From Rhodobiaceae bacterium (GTDB lineage Bacteria > Pseudomonadota > Alphaproteobacteria > Parvibaculales > Parvibaculaceae), in assembly GCA_021404525.1 (NCBI GenBank), contig JAAWWE010000007.1, positions 62,001-126,000 on the forward strand: a stretch of 64,000 bases of DNA. The letters are read 5' to 3'. Both the position numbers and the translations under genes were made by a program. Every line of letters starts with the position of its first letter. Positions within the stretch are counted from its first letter, which is position 1. This document shows positions 16,188 through 25,070 of this stretch, in pieces. The notes under the pieces are model-generated. The model did no database searches. It was not told where the DNA came from and saw only the letters and a program-made list of their open reading frames with translations.

Positions 16188-16913
16188 ATGGCCAAAACAG
16201 CAACGAACAGGGTGTCGCCGGGAGAACAGGATGCGCCGTCCAAGGGGGCGGCAACCCGTGCCCTTATTATGGAGACAGCACTTCGTCTCTTTAATGAAGA
16301 GAATGCCAGCGACGTCAGCACCAACCAGATTGCTGCCGAAGCGGGCATAAGTCCTGGAAACCTCTACTATTATTTCCGTAACAAGGAAGAGATCATCCGC
16401 GCTCTCTTCCCCGCCATTCGCGATGGCATAGCAGAACCGCTTACCTATCCAAAGGGAGAGCCAATTTCAGCGGAGCGCATGGCAAACGACTATGTGAGTG
16501 CCATCGAAGTGCTTTGGCGCTACCGCTTCTTCTTCGCGGATCTCATTGGTCTGGGTCAGCGTGACCCCGAATTGGGTAGTATGATCCAGACGCTGCAAGA
16601 CGACACGATCGTGAAGATGGCGGAGATGTATCAGGACATTATGGACCAAGGCGACATGGTGACCGTCGATCAAAAAACGAACGAGCTGCTGGCGCTGAAT
16701 TCGTTTCTTGTCTGGTTCAGCTGGGTCTCATTCATGGACCGCGCGTCTGATCCACGTCGTAAGCGCGAACAGCGGCTCGCGGACGGAGCGCTGGCCTGCC
16801 TGGCGATAATCGACCCTTACCTGAAGCCGGCCTACCGCACGGCAGTGCATGAGGCGCTCGAAGCGCTCATGAACCGACGGCGGAAGAAAAGGCCGAGAAC
16901 TGTAAGGCCTTAA
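16188..16913 (+). CDS. TetR family transcriptional regulator
   Basis: 241 aa. N-terminal helix-turn-helix at about residues 25-72 (ATRALIMETALRLFNEENA ... STNQIAAEAGISPGNLYYYF), typical TetR DNA-binding domain; the ligand-binding part is unassigned and ends in a basic tail (RRRKKRPR). Divergent from the FAD enzyme gene across the duplicated palindrome, its probable operator. The 3' end overlaps the convergent MaoC gene by four bases. Confidence 0.92.
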   Translation: MAKTATNRVSPGEQDAPSKGAATRALIMETALRLFNEENASDVSTNQIAAEAGISPGNLYYYFRNKEEIIRALFPAIRDGIAEPLTYPKGEPISAERMANDYVSAIEVLWRYRFFFADLIGLGQRDPELGSMIQTLQDDTIVKMAEMYQDIMDQGDMVTVDQKTNELLALNSFLVWFSWVSFMDRASDPRRKREQRLADGALACLAIIDPYLKPAYRTAVHEALEALMNRRRKKRPRTVRP

Positions 16914-17764
16914 ACTGCCAGTGTGCACTTGCCGTTATTGATGACCATCACATCGCGTTCTTTCACACGTGCCTGGAAGGAAAGCACATTGCCGTCCCGC
17001 CACGTGTCGACGGTGATGGTTTCACCCGGATAGACCGGCGAAGAAAAGCGCACATCAAAGCCGACAATCTGCTTTGGATCATAGTCGCAAACATTGGTGA
17101 TGATCGCACGGCAACAGGTGCCGTAGGTGCAAAGCCCATGAATGATCGGGGCTGGGAACCCAACAGCCTTCGCAAATTCAGGGTCTGCGTGAAGCGGGTT
17201 TCTGTCGCCGGATAGACGATAGAGAAGCGCCTGGTCCGGCACTGTCGCCGCATCAAAAGACTGATCCGGTGCCCGGTCCGGAATGGCGTGAGGAACAGGT
17301 GCCCCTTCTTTCGGCCCGCCAAAGCCGCCATCGCCCCGGGCGAAGGTGGTGGAGAGCATAGTGCAAAGCGCATCGCCACTCGCTTTTTCGCGAATGCTGG
17401 TTTCACTCGCAATTACAGCCCCTTTGTCCGCGCCCTTGTCCCAAGCACCGACAACTTTTGTATCGACCAGAATGTCGGCTGCAATAGGGAGGGGCTTGTG
17501 CATGGTGAGCTTCTGTTCGCCATGAACAACCATGGCGTAGTTGATACCGCTCTTTGCCATGGCGCCGGCACCCCAGGCGATCACCGTGGACATGGTGGGC
17601 ACGGTTACGAGGTCTTTTTCATAAACAAACGGCAGTTCTTTTGCGTCGAGCGGATCACGGCCAAAGCCAACGCCGAGCGCGTAAAGCATGGTCTCCCGGT
17701 CGCCATAGGAAAATTCCTGGCCCTCTGTCTTGAGCGTCATCAGTTCATCGTAATTGATCGCCAT
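16910..17764 (-). CDS. MaoC-type (R)-specific enoyl-CoA hydratase
   Basis: 284 aa, two hotdog halves as in the hydratase-2 unit of peroxisomal multifunctional enzyme 2. The catalytic block is in the C-terminal half: LSGDRNPLHADPEFAKAVGF followed by IIHGLCTYG (Asp/His pair and glycine). It hydrates trans-2-enoyl-CoA to (R)-3-hydroxyacyl-CoA, for beta-oxidation or PHA supply. The N-terminal half keeps the fold without the catalytic residues. Followed downstream by a convergent TetR gene, so it is probably transcribed alone. Confidence 0.92.
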   Translation of the reverse strand: MAINYDELMTLKTEGQEFSYGDRETMLYALGVGFGRDPLDAKELPFVYEKDLVTVPTMSTVIAWGAGAMAKSGINYAMVVHGEQKLTMHKPLPIAADILVDTKVVGAWDKGADKGAVIASETSIREKASGDALCTMLSTTFARGDGGFGGPKEGAPVPHAIPDRAPDQSFDAATVPDQALLYRLSGDRNPLHADPEFAKAVGFPAPIIHGLCTYGTCCRAIITNVCDYDPKQIVGFDVRFSSPVYPGETITVDTWRDGNVLSFQARVKERDVMVINNGKCTLAV

Positions 17765-17830
17765 TTGCGTCTCCCGGTTTTTACTTTGTTGGGGGTAGCA
17801 AAGCGCGAACAGCGCTGAAGCGCAAGATGA

Positions 17831-18424
17831 TTAGGGGGTAAGGCCTGCGAGCACCGCGTCCACATAAGCGTCGCACTCTTCAGCGCTCAAGGGTTCATGC
17901 GCAATAAGAAGTCGGTACCAGAACGGCGCGATAATCAGATCTTCGATCAGCCGACGGTCAAGCTCTTCGCGAATGTTCCCGCCAGCAATCGCCCTGTCGA
18001 CGATCTGATTGAGCACAATCTGACGAAACTCAGAAAAATGAGCACAAACCTCAATTTTCATGACCGGGTCGCTCTGGACCTCTGCAAACATGCCCGCTGC
18101 CGCTTCGCCCGCAATGGTGCCACTCATCAATTCAAGCAGTGATTTCAGATAGGCTTTGAGGTCTGCCGCGAAGTCCCCGGTTGCAGGGTCTGAAATGCGC
18201 TCATCCCCAATCGCATCAAAAAGATCGAGCAGGATCGCCGCTTTTGATGGCCACCAACGGTAGATCGTTGTTTTTGCCACGCCCGCTTGAGCGGCGATCG
18301 CCTCTATGGTGACGCCGGGATAGCCATCTCCATCGAGCAGCGCTGCGGCGGCCTCAAGCACTTTGCGGCGCGTCGCAACGGGGGTTTCGCGGGGTTTTTC
18401 CTCGAATCGCAGATGTTCTGACAT
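17831..18424 (-). CDS. TetR family transcriptional regulator
   Basis: 197 aa. HTH at residues 18-65 (TRRKVLEAAAALLDGDG ... IAAQAGVAKTTIYRWWPSK), followed by a helical ligand-binding domain of the TetR_C type. Divergent from an Old Yellow Enzyme gene with a perfect 8-bp inverted repeat in between, which is its likely operator. Old Yellow Enzyme substrates or other electrophiles are plausible inducers (inference). Confidence 0.92.
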   Translation of the reverse strand: MSEHLRFEEKPRETPVATRRKVLEAAAALLDGDGYPGVTIEAIAAQAGVAKTTIYRWWPSKAAILLDLFDAIGDERISDPATGDFAADLKAYLKSLLELMSGTIAGEAAAGMFAEVQSDPVMKIEVCAHFSEFRQIVLNQIVDRAIAGGNIREELDRRLIEDLIIAPFWYRLLIAHEPLSAEECDAYVDAVLAGLTP

Positions 18425-18453
18425 TTGCCCTCTATATCATGAGTTGAACAAAA

Positions 18454-18477
18454 CGTATCGTATCTATTGACGATACG
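18454..18477. promoter_or_regulatory. Probable TetR operator for the OYE gene
   Basis: Perfect inverted repeat CGTATCGT - 8 bp - ACGATACG, placed 29 bp upstream of the TetR start and 50 bp upstream of the OYE start. No other palindrome of this quality is in the gap. Confidence 0.8.
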
Positions 18478-18527
18478 CAACGTAGCGATTATCTGTGGGT
18501 AAGAACACAGACTGACAGGAGCTCCTC

Positions 18528-19841
18528 ATGGCTGAAACGACACCTCCAACGATTGCAACGCCCCTTGATCTTCCGTGTGGCGCCCGCCTGTCGAACCGGA
18601 TCGCCAAGGGCGCGATGACCGAAGGTCTGGCAGATCCGCTGAACCAGGCAACCGATGGTCATGTGGCCCTCTACCGGAAATGGTCTGAAGGTGGAGCGGG
18701 CATGTTGCTCACCGGCAATGTGCAGATTGATCGCCGCTATATGGAGCGGCCGGGCAATGTCGCCATTGATGGCCCGCAATCAAATGAAGCCAAGTCCCGG
18801 CTTGCAGCCTTTGCAGAAGCAGGAACCATCGCGGGCAACCATCTCTGGATGCAGATTTCCCATGGCGGCCGTCAAACACCTGTCAGTGTCAACAAAAACC
18901 CGGTCAGCGCGTCGGACCAACAGGTGGCGCTGCCAGGCAAGAATTTCGGCAAGCCACGCGCACTAACACACGATGAAATTCTGGACGTGATCGATCGGTT
19001 TGCCCACGCCGCAACCGTAGCCAAAGAAACCGGCTTCACCGGTGTGCAGCTTCACGGCGCCCATGGGTACCTGCTCTCGCAGTTCCTGTCGCCTGATGTG
19101 AATACACGAACGGATGAGTGGGGCGGGTCATTGGAAAATCGGGCAAAGCTTTTGCTCATGTCTGTGCGCGCAGTTCGCAAGGCTGTCGGGCCGGACTTCC
19201 CGATCAGCGTCAAGCTCAACTCGACTGATTTCCAGAAGGGTGGCTTCTCGACAGAAGATTCCATCACCGTGGCCCAATGGCTGGAACAAGAAGGGCTGGA
19301 CCTGCTGGAGGTTTCCGGCGGTACCTATGAATCGCCGAAAATGTTGGCCGGTGATGGTTTGACACTTGATGCTGAACGCACACAGACCATGCGTCCGAGC
19401 ACCATCGCGCGCGAGGCCTACTTCCTGGACTACGCCAATGAGATCAGAGGCGCCACCAAGCTACCACTCCTGGTAACCGGCGGGTTCAGGTCGATCGAAG
19501 GCATGAATGCAGCCCTTGCATCGGGTGCCGCGGACGCCATCGGCATCGGCCGGCCCATGTGCGTGGACACGGATTTGCCGAACCAGTTGCTGGAAGGAAA
19601 GATCGCAGAAGCTCCGAGGTATGAGGACAATCTGATGCTCGGCAAAGGCTGGCTGCTCGGCCAGAACAGCCCGTCCAAGCTGGTACGTCTCATCAATGGC
19701 ATGGGAGCCGCCAACTGGTTCATGTATCAATTGTTGCTCCAGGGTCGCGAAGGCAAACCGAACCCGGATCTGGGACTCTTCACCGCTTTCCGCCGCCTTC
19801 AGGCCGATGACAATGCGGCAGGAAAAGCACTGCAACGCTAG
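18528..19841 (+). CDS. NADH:flavin oxidoreductase, Old Yellow Enzyme family
   Basis: 437 aa, a TIM-barrel FMN enzyme. Motifs: SNRIAKGAMTEGLAD (FMN contact), LWMQISHGGRQ, and the hallmark HGAHGYLLSQFLSPDVNTR. The phosphate-binding GGFRS and GIGRPM lie near the C-terminus. It lacks the Fe-S/FAD extension of bacterial 2,4-dienoyl-CoA reductase, so it is a stand-alone ene-reductase. CAGGAG precedes ATG 18528. Followed by a dienoyl-CoA isomerase-like gene, so reduction of conjugated acyl or enone intermediates is plausible. Confidence 0.92.
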   Translation: MAETTPPTIATPLDLPCGARLSNRIAKGAMTEGLADPLNQATDGHVALYRKWSEGGAGMLLTGNVQIDRRYMERPGNVAIDGPQSNEAKSRLAAFAEAGTIAGNHLWMQISHGGRQTPVSVNKNPVSASDQQVALPGKNFGKPRALTHDEILDVIDRFAHAATVAKETGFTGVQLHGAHGYLLSQFLSPDVNTRTDEWGGSLENRAKLLLMSVRAVRKAVGPDFPISVKLNSTDFQKGGFSTEDSITVAQWLEQEGLDLLEVSGGTYESPKMLAGDGLTLDAERTQTMRPSTIAREAYFLDYANEIRGATKLPLLVTGGFRSIEGMNAALASGAADAIGIGRPMCVDTDLPNQLLEGKIAEAPRYEDNLMLGKGWLLGQNSPSKLVRLINGMGAANWFMYQLLLQGREGKPNPDLGLFTAFRRLQADDNAAGKALQR

Positions 19842-19893
19842 GTATTTGATGTGATAGGCTCCCGTCAGATTTTGAGAATGACGGGAGCTCCAA

Positions 19894-20766
19894 ATGAGCC
19901 AAGCAGCTGTAAACGAGAACGATCAGGCGCATGAGTGCTTCGACGTAAGCATCGAAAACCACATCGCCCACGTTCAATTGGCACGGCCTGAAGTGGCCAA
20001 TGCCATGAACAAACCCTTCTGGAACGAGCTGCCGGCCATCATCCGCGACATCGATGAAAACGCTCGGGCGCGTGTGATTGTGATCTCTGCTCAGGGCAAG
20101 CATTTCTCCGCGGGGATGGATCTCTCTGTTTTTGCTGGCGGCCCGGACCAAAGCCATATTGAGGCGGGCCGTCGCCGCGAACGCATGATGCAGACCGTGC
20201 TTATGCTGCAAAAAACTTTCTCTTGTCTCGAAGAAGCGCGCATGCCCGTGCTTGCAGCAATCAATGGCGCCTGTGTTGGCGGGGGCATGGATTTCACCAG
20301 CGCAGCCGACATGCGCTATTGCACCAAGGATGCCTTCTTCTGCATCGCCGAAATCAATATCGGCATGACGGCCGATGTGGGCACGTTCCCGCGCATGGGC
20401 TATGTCATGCCCCAAGGGCTTGTGCGAGAAATGGCCTTCACCGGGCGGCGCATGTATGCCGATGAAGCCAAAGCCTGTGGCTTTGTGAATGAAGTGTTTG
20501 AGAACCATGACGACATGATGACAGCAGTCATGGGGCATGCAGCAGACATCGCCTCCAAATCACCGCTCGCGGTCTGGGGCTCGAAAGAAATGCTCAACTA
20601 TGGCCGTGACCATTCTGTGGGTGACGCGCTGAAGCACATCGCTGTCTGGCAGACAGGCATGTTCCAGCCAGGCGATATGACCGAAAGCTTCACGGCGCAG
20701 CAGGAAAAGCGCGATGCTGAGTTCCAGGAACTCATGCCGATCCCCAAGGGCTTCAAAGACCTCTAA
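19894..20766 (+). CDS. Delta3,5-delta2,4-dienoyl-CoA isomerase (ECH1-type crotonase)
   Basis: 290 aa. Beyond the crotonase fold (GKHFSAGMDL, NGACVGGGMDF), it has the acidic set of mammalian ECH1. Asp133 (GGMD), Glu153 (IAEIN) and Asp161 (TADVG) have spacings of 20 and 8 residues, the same as rat Asp176, Glu196 and Asp204. This supports isomerisation of 3,5-dienoyl-CoA to 2,4-dienoyl-CoA in breakdown of odd-position unsaturated fatty acids. GGGAG precedes ATG 19894. It lies 52 bp after the OYE gene and probably shares its transcript. Confidence 0.9.
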   Translation: MSQAAVNENDQAHECFDVSIENHIAHVQLARPEVANAMNKPFWNELPAIIRDIDENARARVIVISAQGKHFSAGMDLSVFAGGPDQSHIEAGRRRERMMQTVLMLQKTFSCLEEARMPVLAAINGACVGGGMDFTSAADMRYCTKDAFFCIAEINIGMTADVGTFPRMGYVMPQGLVREMAFTGRRMYADEAKACGFVNEVFENHDDMMTAVMGHAADIASKSPLAVWGSKEMLNYGRDHSVGDALKHIAVWQTGMFQPGDMTESFTAQQEKRDAEFQELMPIPKGFKDL

Positions 20767-20769
20767 GCC

Positions 20770-21183
20770 TTACTTGGCACCCAATACTTTCCAGAGGCTG
20801 GTGGCGGACATGACCGGTTCGTCGTCAACCGATATGGCGCCTTCCACAAAGAGGATGGATCGGGTCTTGCGCGTAAAGCGGGCACGGCATTCCACCAGCT
20901 CGCCAAGTTTTGGGAAGCGTAAGAAGCTCACCTGTAGGGAAAGCGTTGCGCACGGCGCATGGTCATTGTCCCAATAGGCCGTGCACCCCATCGACGCATC
21001 CGCAAAGGTCATGAGCTGACCTTCATGGGCGTGCACGCCGTCGTGCCCCAGATGTCGTTCGTCGACTCGGAACGCCACAACCCGCTGACCATCTTCGTCT
21101 CGCTCAAAGAGTGGTCCCACGAATTTCTCAAACGGATCAATCAGCTCCTGCGCGAAGAAGCCTTCCGGCACAGCGACAGTCAC
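20770..21183 (-). CDS. Hotdog-fold thioesterase (PaaI-like)
   Basis: 137 aa, single hotdog domain with a substrate-binding region HAHEGQLMTFADASMGCTAYW, replacing the usual HGG by HEG. Likely acyl-CoA thioesterase. Its ATG overlaps the stop of the partner gene by four bases (ATGA), so the two are co-translated and may form a heteromeric or divergent pair. Confidence 0.8.
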   Translation of the reverse strand: MTVAVPEGFFAQELIDPFEKFVGPLFERDEDGQRVVAFRVDERHLGHDGVHAHEGQLMTFADASMGCTAYWDNDHAPCATLSLQVSFLRFPKLGELVECRARFTRKTRSILFVEGAISVDDEPVMSATSLWKVLGAK

Positions 21184-21557
21184 GACGGGTCACCAATCCG
21201 GTAGACACCGGTTGCCGTCATCATCAGCTTGTCGTTGGCTCTGAGCTCCGCAGATGTAAAAAGCACGGTCCGGGTGCGACGGGTGATGGTCGCGGTGCCA
21301 ATAACTGACGCACCCTTTGGTCCGGGTCCGACAAAATCACAATTCACAGAAAGCGGCGCAGTAGGTGCACCATCCGCTGTGGCGCGGGCGAGTTCACCAA
21401 GCACACCGCTTGCCAGCGTCATCATCATGCCGCCGTGAATGTAGCCATCACCGTTCAGATGGTGCTCATCAATCGTGAAAGAAAGCGATGCGCCATCGTC
21501 TGACCGCGTATAGGAAATGGGGCCAACATGACTTTCAAATGCAGACTGGGAACTCAT
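21180..21557 (-). CDS. Hotdog-fold thioesterase (PaaI-like)
   Basis: 125 aa. Standard PaaI motif GYIHGGMMMTLASGVLGELA, then LSVNCDFVGPGPKG and a TRRTRTVLFTSAEL beta-hairpin. It should hydrolyse acyl- or aryl-CoA. First gene of a two-gene - strand unit with a four-base overlap to the next; convergent with the dienoyl-CoA isomerase gene downstream. Confidence 0.85.
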   Translation of the reverse strand: MSSQSAFESHVGPISYTRSDDGASLSFTIDEHHLNGDGYIHGGMMMTLASGVLGELARATADGAPTAPLSVNCDFVGPGPKGASVIGTATITRRTRTVLFTSAELRANDKLMMTATGVYRIGDPS

Positions 21558-21653
21558 ACGCGGGCGTACTCCATCAAAAAGGGACGTTGACGGGCCGGGC
21601 CCGTTGGCGCTCTATCTACCCTTTATCGGGGTGCGGTGAAAGAGGGAGAGCCA

Positions 21654-22085
21654 ATGGGCAGAGCGCTGTGGCAGGCACGGGGCCATATTGAAACCACAAC
21701 CGGCGGATTTTCCGTCCATGATATGACCGGCAAGGTGGCGGCCTGGCTGGTGGAAGAGGGCGCACAAGAAGGGCTTTTGAGTGTTCTTGTCCGCCACACG
21801 TCTGCATCGCTCGTCATTATGGAGAATGCGGACCCGGATGTTATGGCAGACCTGATGGACAGTCTGGCGCATTTGGCACCTGAAGACCCTTCTCGCTACC
21901 GCCATGGAACCGAAGGGCCAGATGATATGCCCGCCCATATACGCACAGCGCTCACCCAAACCCATCTGAGTGTGCCTGTCACAGACGGCCGCATGGATTT
22001 AGGAATTTGGCAGGGCATTTGGTTGCTGGAACACCGAGCACAAGCCCAAAGACGCACTCTGTCATTGCACTATGTGGGGGTGTAG
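21654..22085 (+). CDS. yjbQ: YjbQ / UPF0047 family protein
   Basis: 143 aa, the usual length. Conserved blocks VRHTSASLVIMENADPDV (His and Asn metal/ligand residues), RHGTEGPDDMPAHIRTAL, and the C-terminal LGIWQGIWLLEHR match the secondary thiamine-phosphate-synthase/YjbQ family. ATG 21654 follows GGGAGAG. The true function of the family is not settled. Confidence 0.92.
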   Translation: MGRALWQARGHIETTTGGFSVHDMTGKVAAWLVEEGAQEGLLSVLVRHTSASLVIMENADPDVMADLMDSLAHLAPEDPSRYRHGTEGPDDMPAHIRTALTQTHLSVPVTDGRMDLGIWQGIWLLEHRAQAQRRTLSLHYVGV

Positions 22086-22132
22086 CGCTTAATTGACGTG
22101 GATTTTGTCTCGACCGTGTTGAAGGAGATGCC

Positions 22133-22519
22133 ATGTCTCGGCCAACTGATCTCGTACCGCTTCTCAATGTTGCTGATGTCGGTGCATCCATAGAGTTCTA
22201 TGAAGAACTTGGATTCGAAGTTGAGCAGAAGGTGGAGGAAGAGGGCGCCGTTATCTGGGCCAACCTGCGCCATGAAGGCGGCGGCGCCTTGATGCTCAAT
22301 GCAAAAGACATTATCAGCCCTTCAGATCGCGCAAAACGTCCCCACTATAGTGACACAGTCTTCTATCTCACTTACCCCTCCGCACGCGAAATGCATGGGC
22401 GACTGTCTGGCAGAGGCATGGAAGTCACAGAGGTCGAAAAGCAGCCTTATGGGATCGAGGAGTTTTATGTCCGCGACCCGGACGGCTACGAGATTGCCAT
22501 CGGTAGTCCAATAAGCTGA
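22133..22519 (+). CDS. VOC superfamily protein (glyoxalase/bleomycin-resistance type)
   Basis: 128 aa. VPLLNVADVGASIEFYEELGF at the N-terminus and EEFYVRDPDGYEIAIG at the C-terminus, with a Glu in the usual metal-binding position. GAAGGAG sits well before ATG 22133. Convergent with a TetR gene three bases away. Substrate unknown. Confidence 0.88.
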   Translation: MSRPTDLVPLLNVADVGASIEFYEELGFEVEQKVEEEGAVIWANLRHEGGGALMLNAKDIISPSDRAKRPHYSDTVFYLTYPSAREMHGRLSGRGMEVTEVEKQPYGIEEFYVRDPDGYEIAIGSPIS

Positions 22520-22521
22520 AT

Positions 22522-23190
22522 TCAATCTTGGTCTGACACAGACAGAATGGCGGTGGCCGTCCGCACCAGGTGAGAGAGATAGTGTTCGTCTGGCAAGGTG
22601 GGGGGTGTGCCGCTGCGTCCCAGCACATAGGTGCGCTCGCACAGGCTGCCAATTGAGAAAGTGATCATGTCGCTCACCCGCTGGCGCCAGAGGTCATCGT
22701 CCGTTGCGGGCATATGATCCCGCATCGCCGCGATAATCTTACCGCTGGTCTTGTCATACTTATCGCGCCAGAGATGTTGATGAGGTGCGCCATGGGCGGA
22801 CACGAGTTGCGCCAGCAACAGCACATAATTCCGCCAGGCAGGCTCCGCTAAAGCAGCTTCAGCGAGTGGCAGAACCTGCACTTCAACAAGATCTTGCAAG
22901 CTCAGGTCCTTGTCGCCCCTGGCGCTTTTAACTTCGTCCCACCGTTTGCGACGTTCTTCATCAAGCGGCACCATCCGGCGATCGAGGATGGCTTGCAGCA
23001 GGCCTTCCTTGTTCTGGAAGTAATAGCCAATCGCTGATGTGTTTTTCTGTTTCGCCTTTTGATTGATATCGCGAACCGACGTCGCCTCAATCCCTTTCCA
23101 GCCCATTAATTCTTCCCCGGCAAGCAGCAGCGCTTCCCGTGTTCTCTCGGATTTGCCGGATGTTGGTTTTTTGGCGGCAGACGCAGTCAA
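22522..23190 (-). CDS. TetR family transcriptional regulator
   Basis: 222 aa. HTH at about residues 17-63 (RTREALLLAGEELMGWKGIEATSVRD ... SAIGYYFQNKEG). The first in-frame start is TTG 23190, two bases after the stop of the alkyl-sulfatase gene. No ATG or GTG candidate exists before the HTH, so coupled translation from TTG is likely. It probably regulates its own operon through the palindrome at 24981. Confidence 0.88.
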   Translation of the reverse strand: MTASAAKKPTSGKSERTREALLLAGEELMGWKGIEATSVRDINQKAKQKNTSAIGYYFQNKEGLLQAILDRRMVPLDEERRKRWDEVKSARGDKDLSLQDLVEVQVLPLAEAALAEPAWRNYVLLLAQLVSAHGAPHQHLWRDKYDKTSGKIIAAMRDHMPATDDDLWRQRVSDMITFSIGSLCERTYVLGRSGTPPTLPDEHYLSHLVRTATAILSVSDQD

Positions 23191-23192
23191 TG

Positions 23193-24956
23193 TCAGTCCC
23201 AGTTAAGGTGCTCGAAGAAGGTTTGCAGCTTAGCACGGTCACCACTCACAGATGCCGCATCCCGATCCAAAACTTTCTCCCACGACAGGCGGGCATCGGC
23301 AAGAAGGATGAGGGAACGATGGTCAAGTGTGAGGGTTGCGTCCACTGGCCGCAATGCAGCCCGGTCGTGGATCATCACACCCTTTGTGAGAGTCAGCTGA
23401 AAGCTTTCCTCTCGGTCGGTGACCTGTACCGCAATAGAAATGTCTTCATCCATCGGGCGATCAACATCTGAACGCACCCGCAATTTGCTGATAAAGGACG
23501 AGGAAGGGCCTGCAAGAGCAAGGTCAGGGATTTTTGGCTCAGAGAAGAATTCGGTGACACGCGCAAAGGCCTGGCCGAAGATCACATTCATGCCAATATC
23601 ACCCAGCATCAGGTCTGCCTCGGTGAGAAGATAGTTGCGCTCATTGGCGCTGTCGCTCTGATAGGCAATCCCCCTCAGAGAATTGGCCTTGATGGACAAA
23701 GCTTCTGCATTCTCCTCATCTTGAAGCAGCAGCTCGGTTGCAAGTTCTGCGGCCCATCTGTAGTCACCGTTATTATAGGCAGTCTCTGCTTGTTGCAGGA
23801 CACTGTCGGCGCCGCCCAGCGCGTCAATGAGTTTTGAGGCACGGTCTTTGGGCGCCAAGGCGACAAGTTCCAGCGTATCGCCGCCATACCAGCCCATTTC
23901 CTTGTTATAAACGCCGCGCACGATCCAGTTGAGGCGGTGATAATAGTCATCAAACTCCTCGCCGCTGGTGATTCCCGTAGGAATACGAAGCGCAGCAGCC
24001 GTCTGCTCAGGCGTCGCACCGGCATCAATCTGGCGAAGTGTTTCGTCCATGATGTAGCGGCCCACCAAGAGCGTGCTGTCGATCAATCTGCTGACATTCT
24101 CAGTACCATTAATCGGGAGTCCATGACCTCCCACAAGATGCGTCGCACCGAAATCACGGAAGTGGTTGATGCTTGCGATATAGGCTTCAGCGTCACGACC
24201 CTTTTCATAGCGCGGCGTGGAAAGAATGGGGTGGGTGCGCGTGCCGACAACCGTGTCGCCTGTCGCCAATACGCCATCTTCTTCTACCCAGGCACCGATT
24301 CCGTCATCCAGATCGCCCGGCGCATGGAAAAGTTTAACCGTCGTGCCGCCGAGGTCGATGGTCACTTCATCATCGAAGAGATGGGTCGGCGTGAGATAGC
24401 TGACGGTTCCCCCAAGATTGATGACCGGTCCGCCACCTGAGCCAACTGTGCCTTCCACTCCTTCTGAAAGAATAAGTCCAAGCTGCTGCACAGCCCGCAA
24501 TCGGAACACATCCGCGGTGGGAGAGGTGACATCGCCCAGATAGCGAAGCGCGTTGCGATGCGCATAGAGAGGAACGTCAGCCCCTTCGGGGATGAAGGCA
24601 CGCACACCGCCCGTATGGTCCCCATGTCCATGAGAGTAAGCCACGCCCAGGATGGGTTTGGAGGTCCGGGTTCTGAGCGCTTTCAGTGCCAGTTCAGCTT
24701 TTTCAACCCGCATGCCCGTGTCGAAGATGAAGATCCCCTTGTCACCTTCAATCATCACAATGTTCGACATGGTGTAGCTATAGGCGACGGTCACATGCTC
24801 AGACACATCAATAAGCCGCGGCGGCTGAAAAACCGATTGGTGAGAGAGCAGCTTCTCGTTTGCGCTGGCTTCAGGCCTTTCAACAGCGGCTGCGGGAAGA
24901 AAACCAGAGCCCATCAGGGCAGCAAGGCTGAGCGATAGTACGGCGCGGAAGGACAT
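23193..24956 (-). CDS. Exported alkyl-sulfatase-like metallo-beta-lactamase hydrolase
   Basis: 587 aa with a signal peptide (residues 1-23, LSLSLAALMGSGFLPAAA). Zn motif SHGHGDHTGG corresponds to the HxHxDH of SdsA1/BDS1-type sulfatases, followed by ATGDTVVGTR and GGHGLPING with further ligands, an alkyl-sulfatase dimerisation domain (about 330-450), and a C-terminal SCP2-like domain. Such enzymes release sulfate from alkyl sulfates such as surfactants. SCP2 domains bind lipid chains. ATG 24956 is the start that gives the signal peptide. It forms an operon with the TetR gene. Confidence 0.9.
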   Translation of the reverse strand: MSFRAVLSLSLAALMGSGFLPAAAVERPEASANEKLLSHQSVFQPPRLIDVSEHVTVAYSYTMSNIVMIEGDKGIFIFDTGMRVEKAELALKALRTRTSKPILGVAYSHGHGDHTGGVRAFIPEGADVPLYAHRNALRYLGDVTSPTADVFRLRAVQQLGLILSEGVEGTVGSGGGPVINLGGTVSYLTPTHLFDDEVTIDLGGTTVKLFHAPGDLDDGIGAWVEEDGVLATGDTVVGTRTHPILSTPRYEKGRDAEAYIASINHFRDFGATHLVGGHGLPINGTENVSRLIDSTLLVGRYIMDETLRQIDAGATPEQTAAALRIPTGITSGEEFDDYYHRLNWIVRGVYNKEMGWYGGDTLELVALAPKDRASKLIDALGGADSVLQQAETAYNNGDYRWAAELATELLLQDEENAEALSIKANSLRGIAYQSDSANERNYLLTEADLMLGDIGMNVIFGQAFARVTEFFSEPKIPDLALAGPSSSFISKLRVRSDVDRPMDEDISIAVQVTDREESFQLTLTKGVMIHDRAALRPVDATLTLDHRSLILLADARLSWEKVLDRDAASVSGDRAKLQTFFEHLNWD

Positions 24957-24980
24957 GGGTTTTCTCTCTCGATCCAAAAA

Positions 24981-24994
24981 AATACAAACGTATT
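24981..24994. promoter_or_regulatory. Candidate operator upstream of alkyl-sulfatase operon
   Basis: AATACAAACGTATT has 5-bp arms AATAC/GTATT and lies 25 bp before ATG 24956. A TetR gene is in the same operon. Confidence 0.5.
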
Positions 24995-25070
24995 AAACTG
25001 AAGCCAAGGAAAAATGTCAAGCACTTCGGGGGGGAGGTGCCTGACATCTGCTTTTCAGTGAGTTTTGGGC

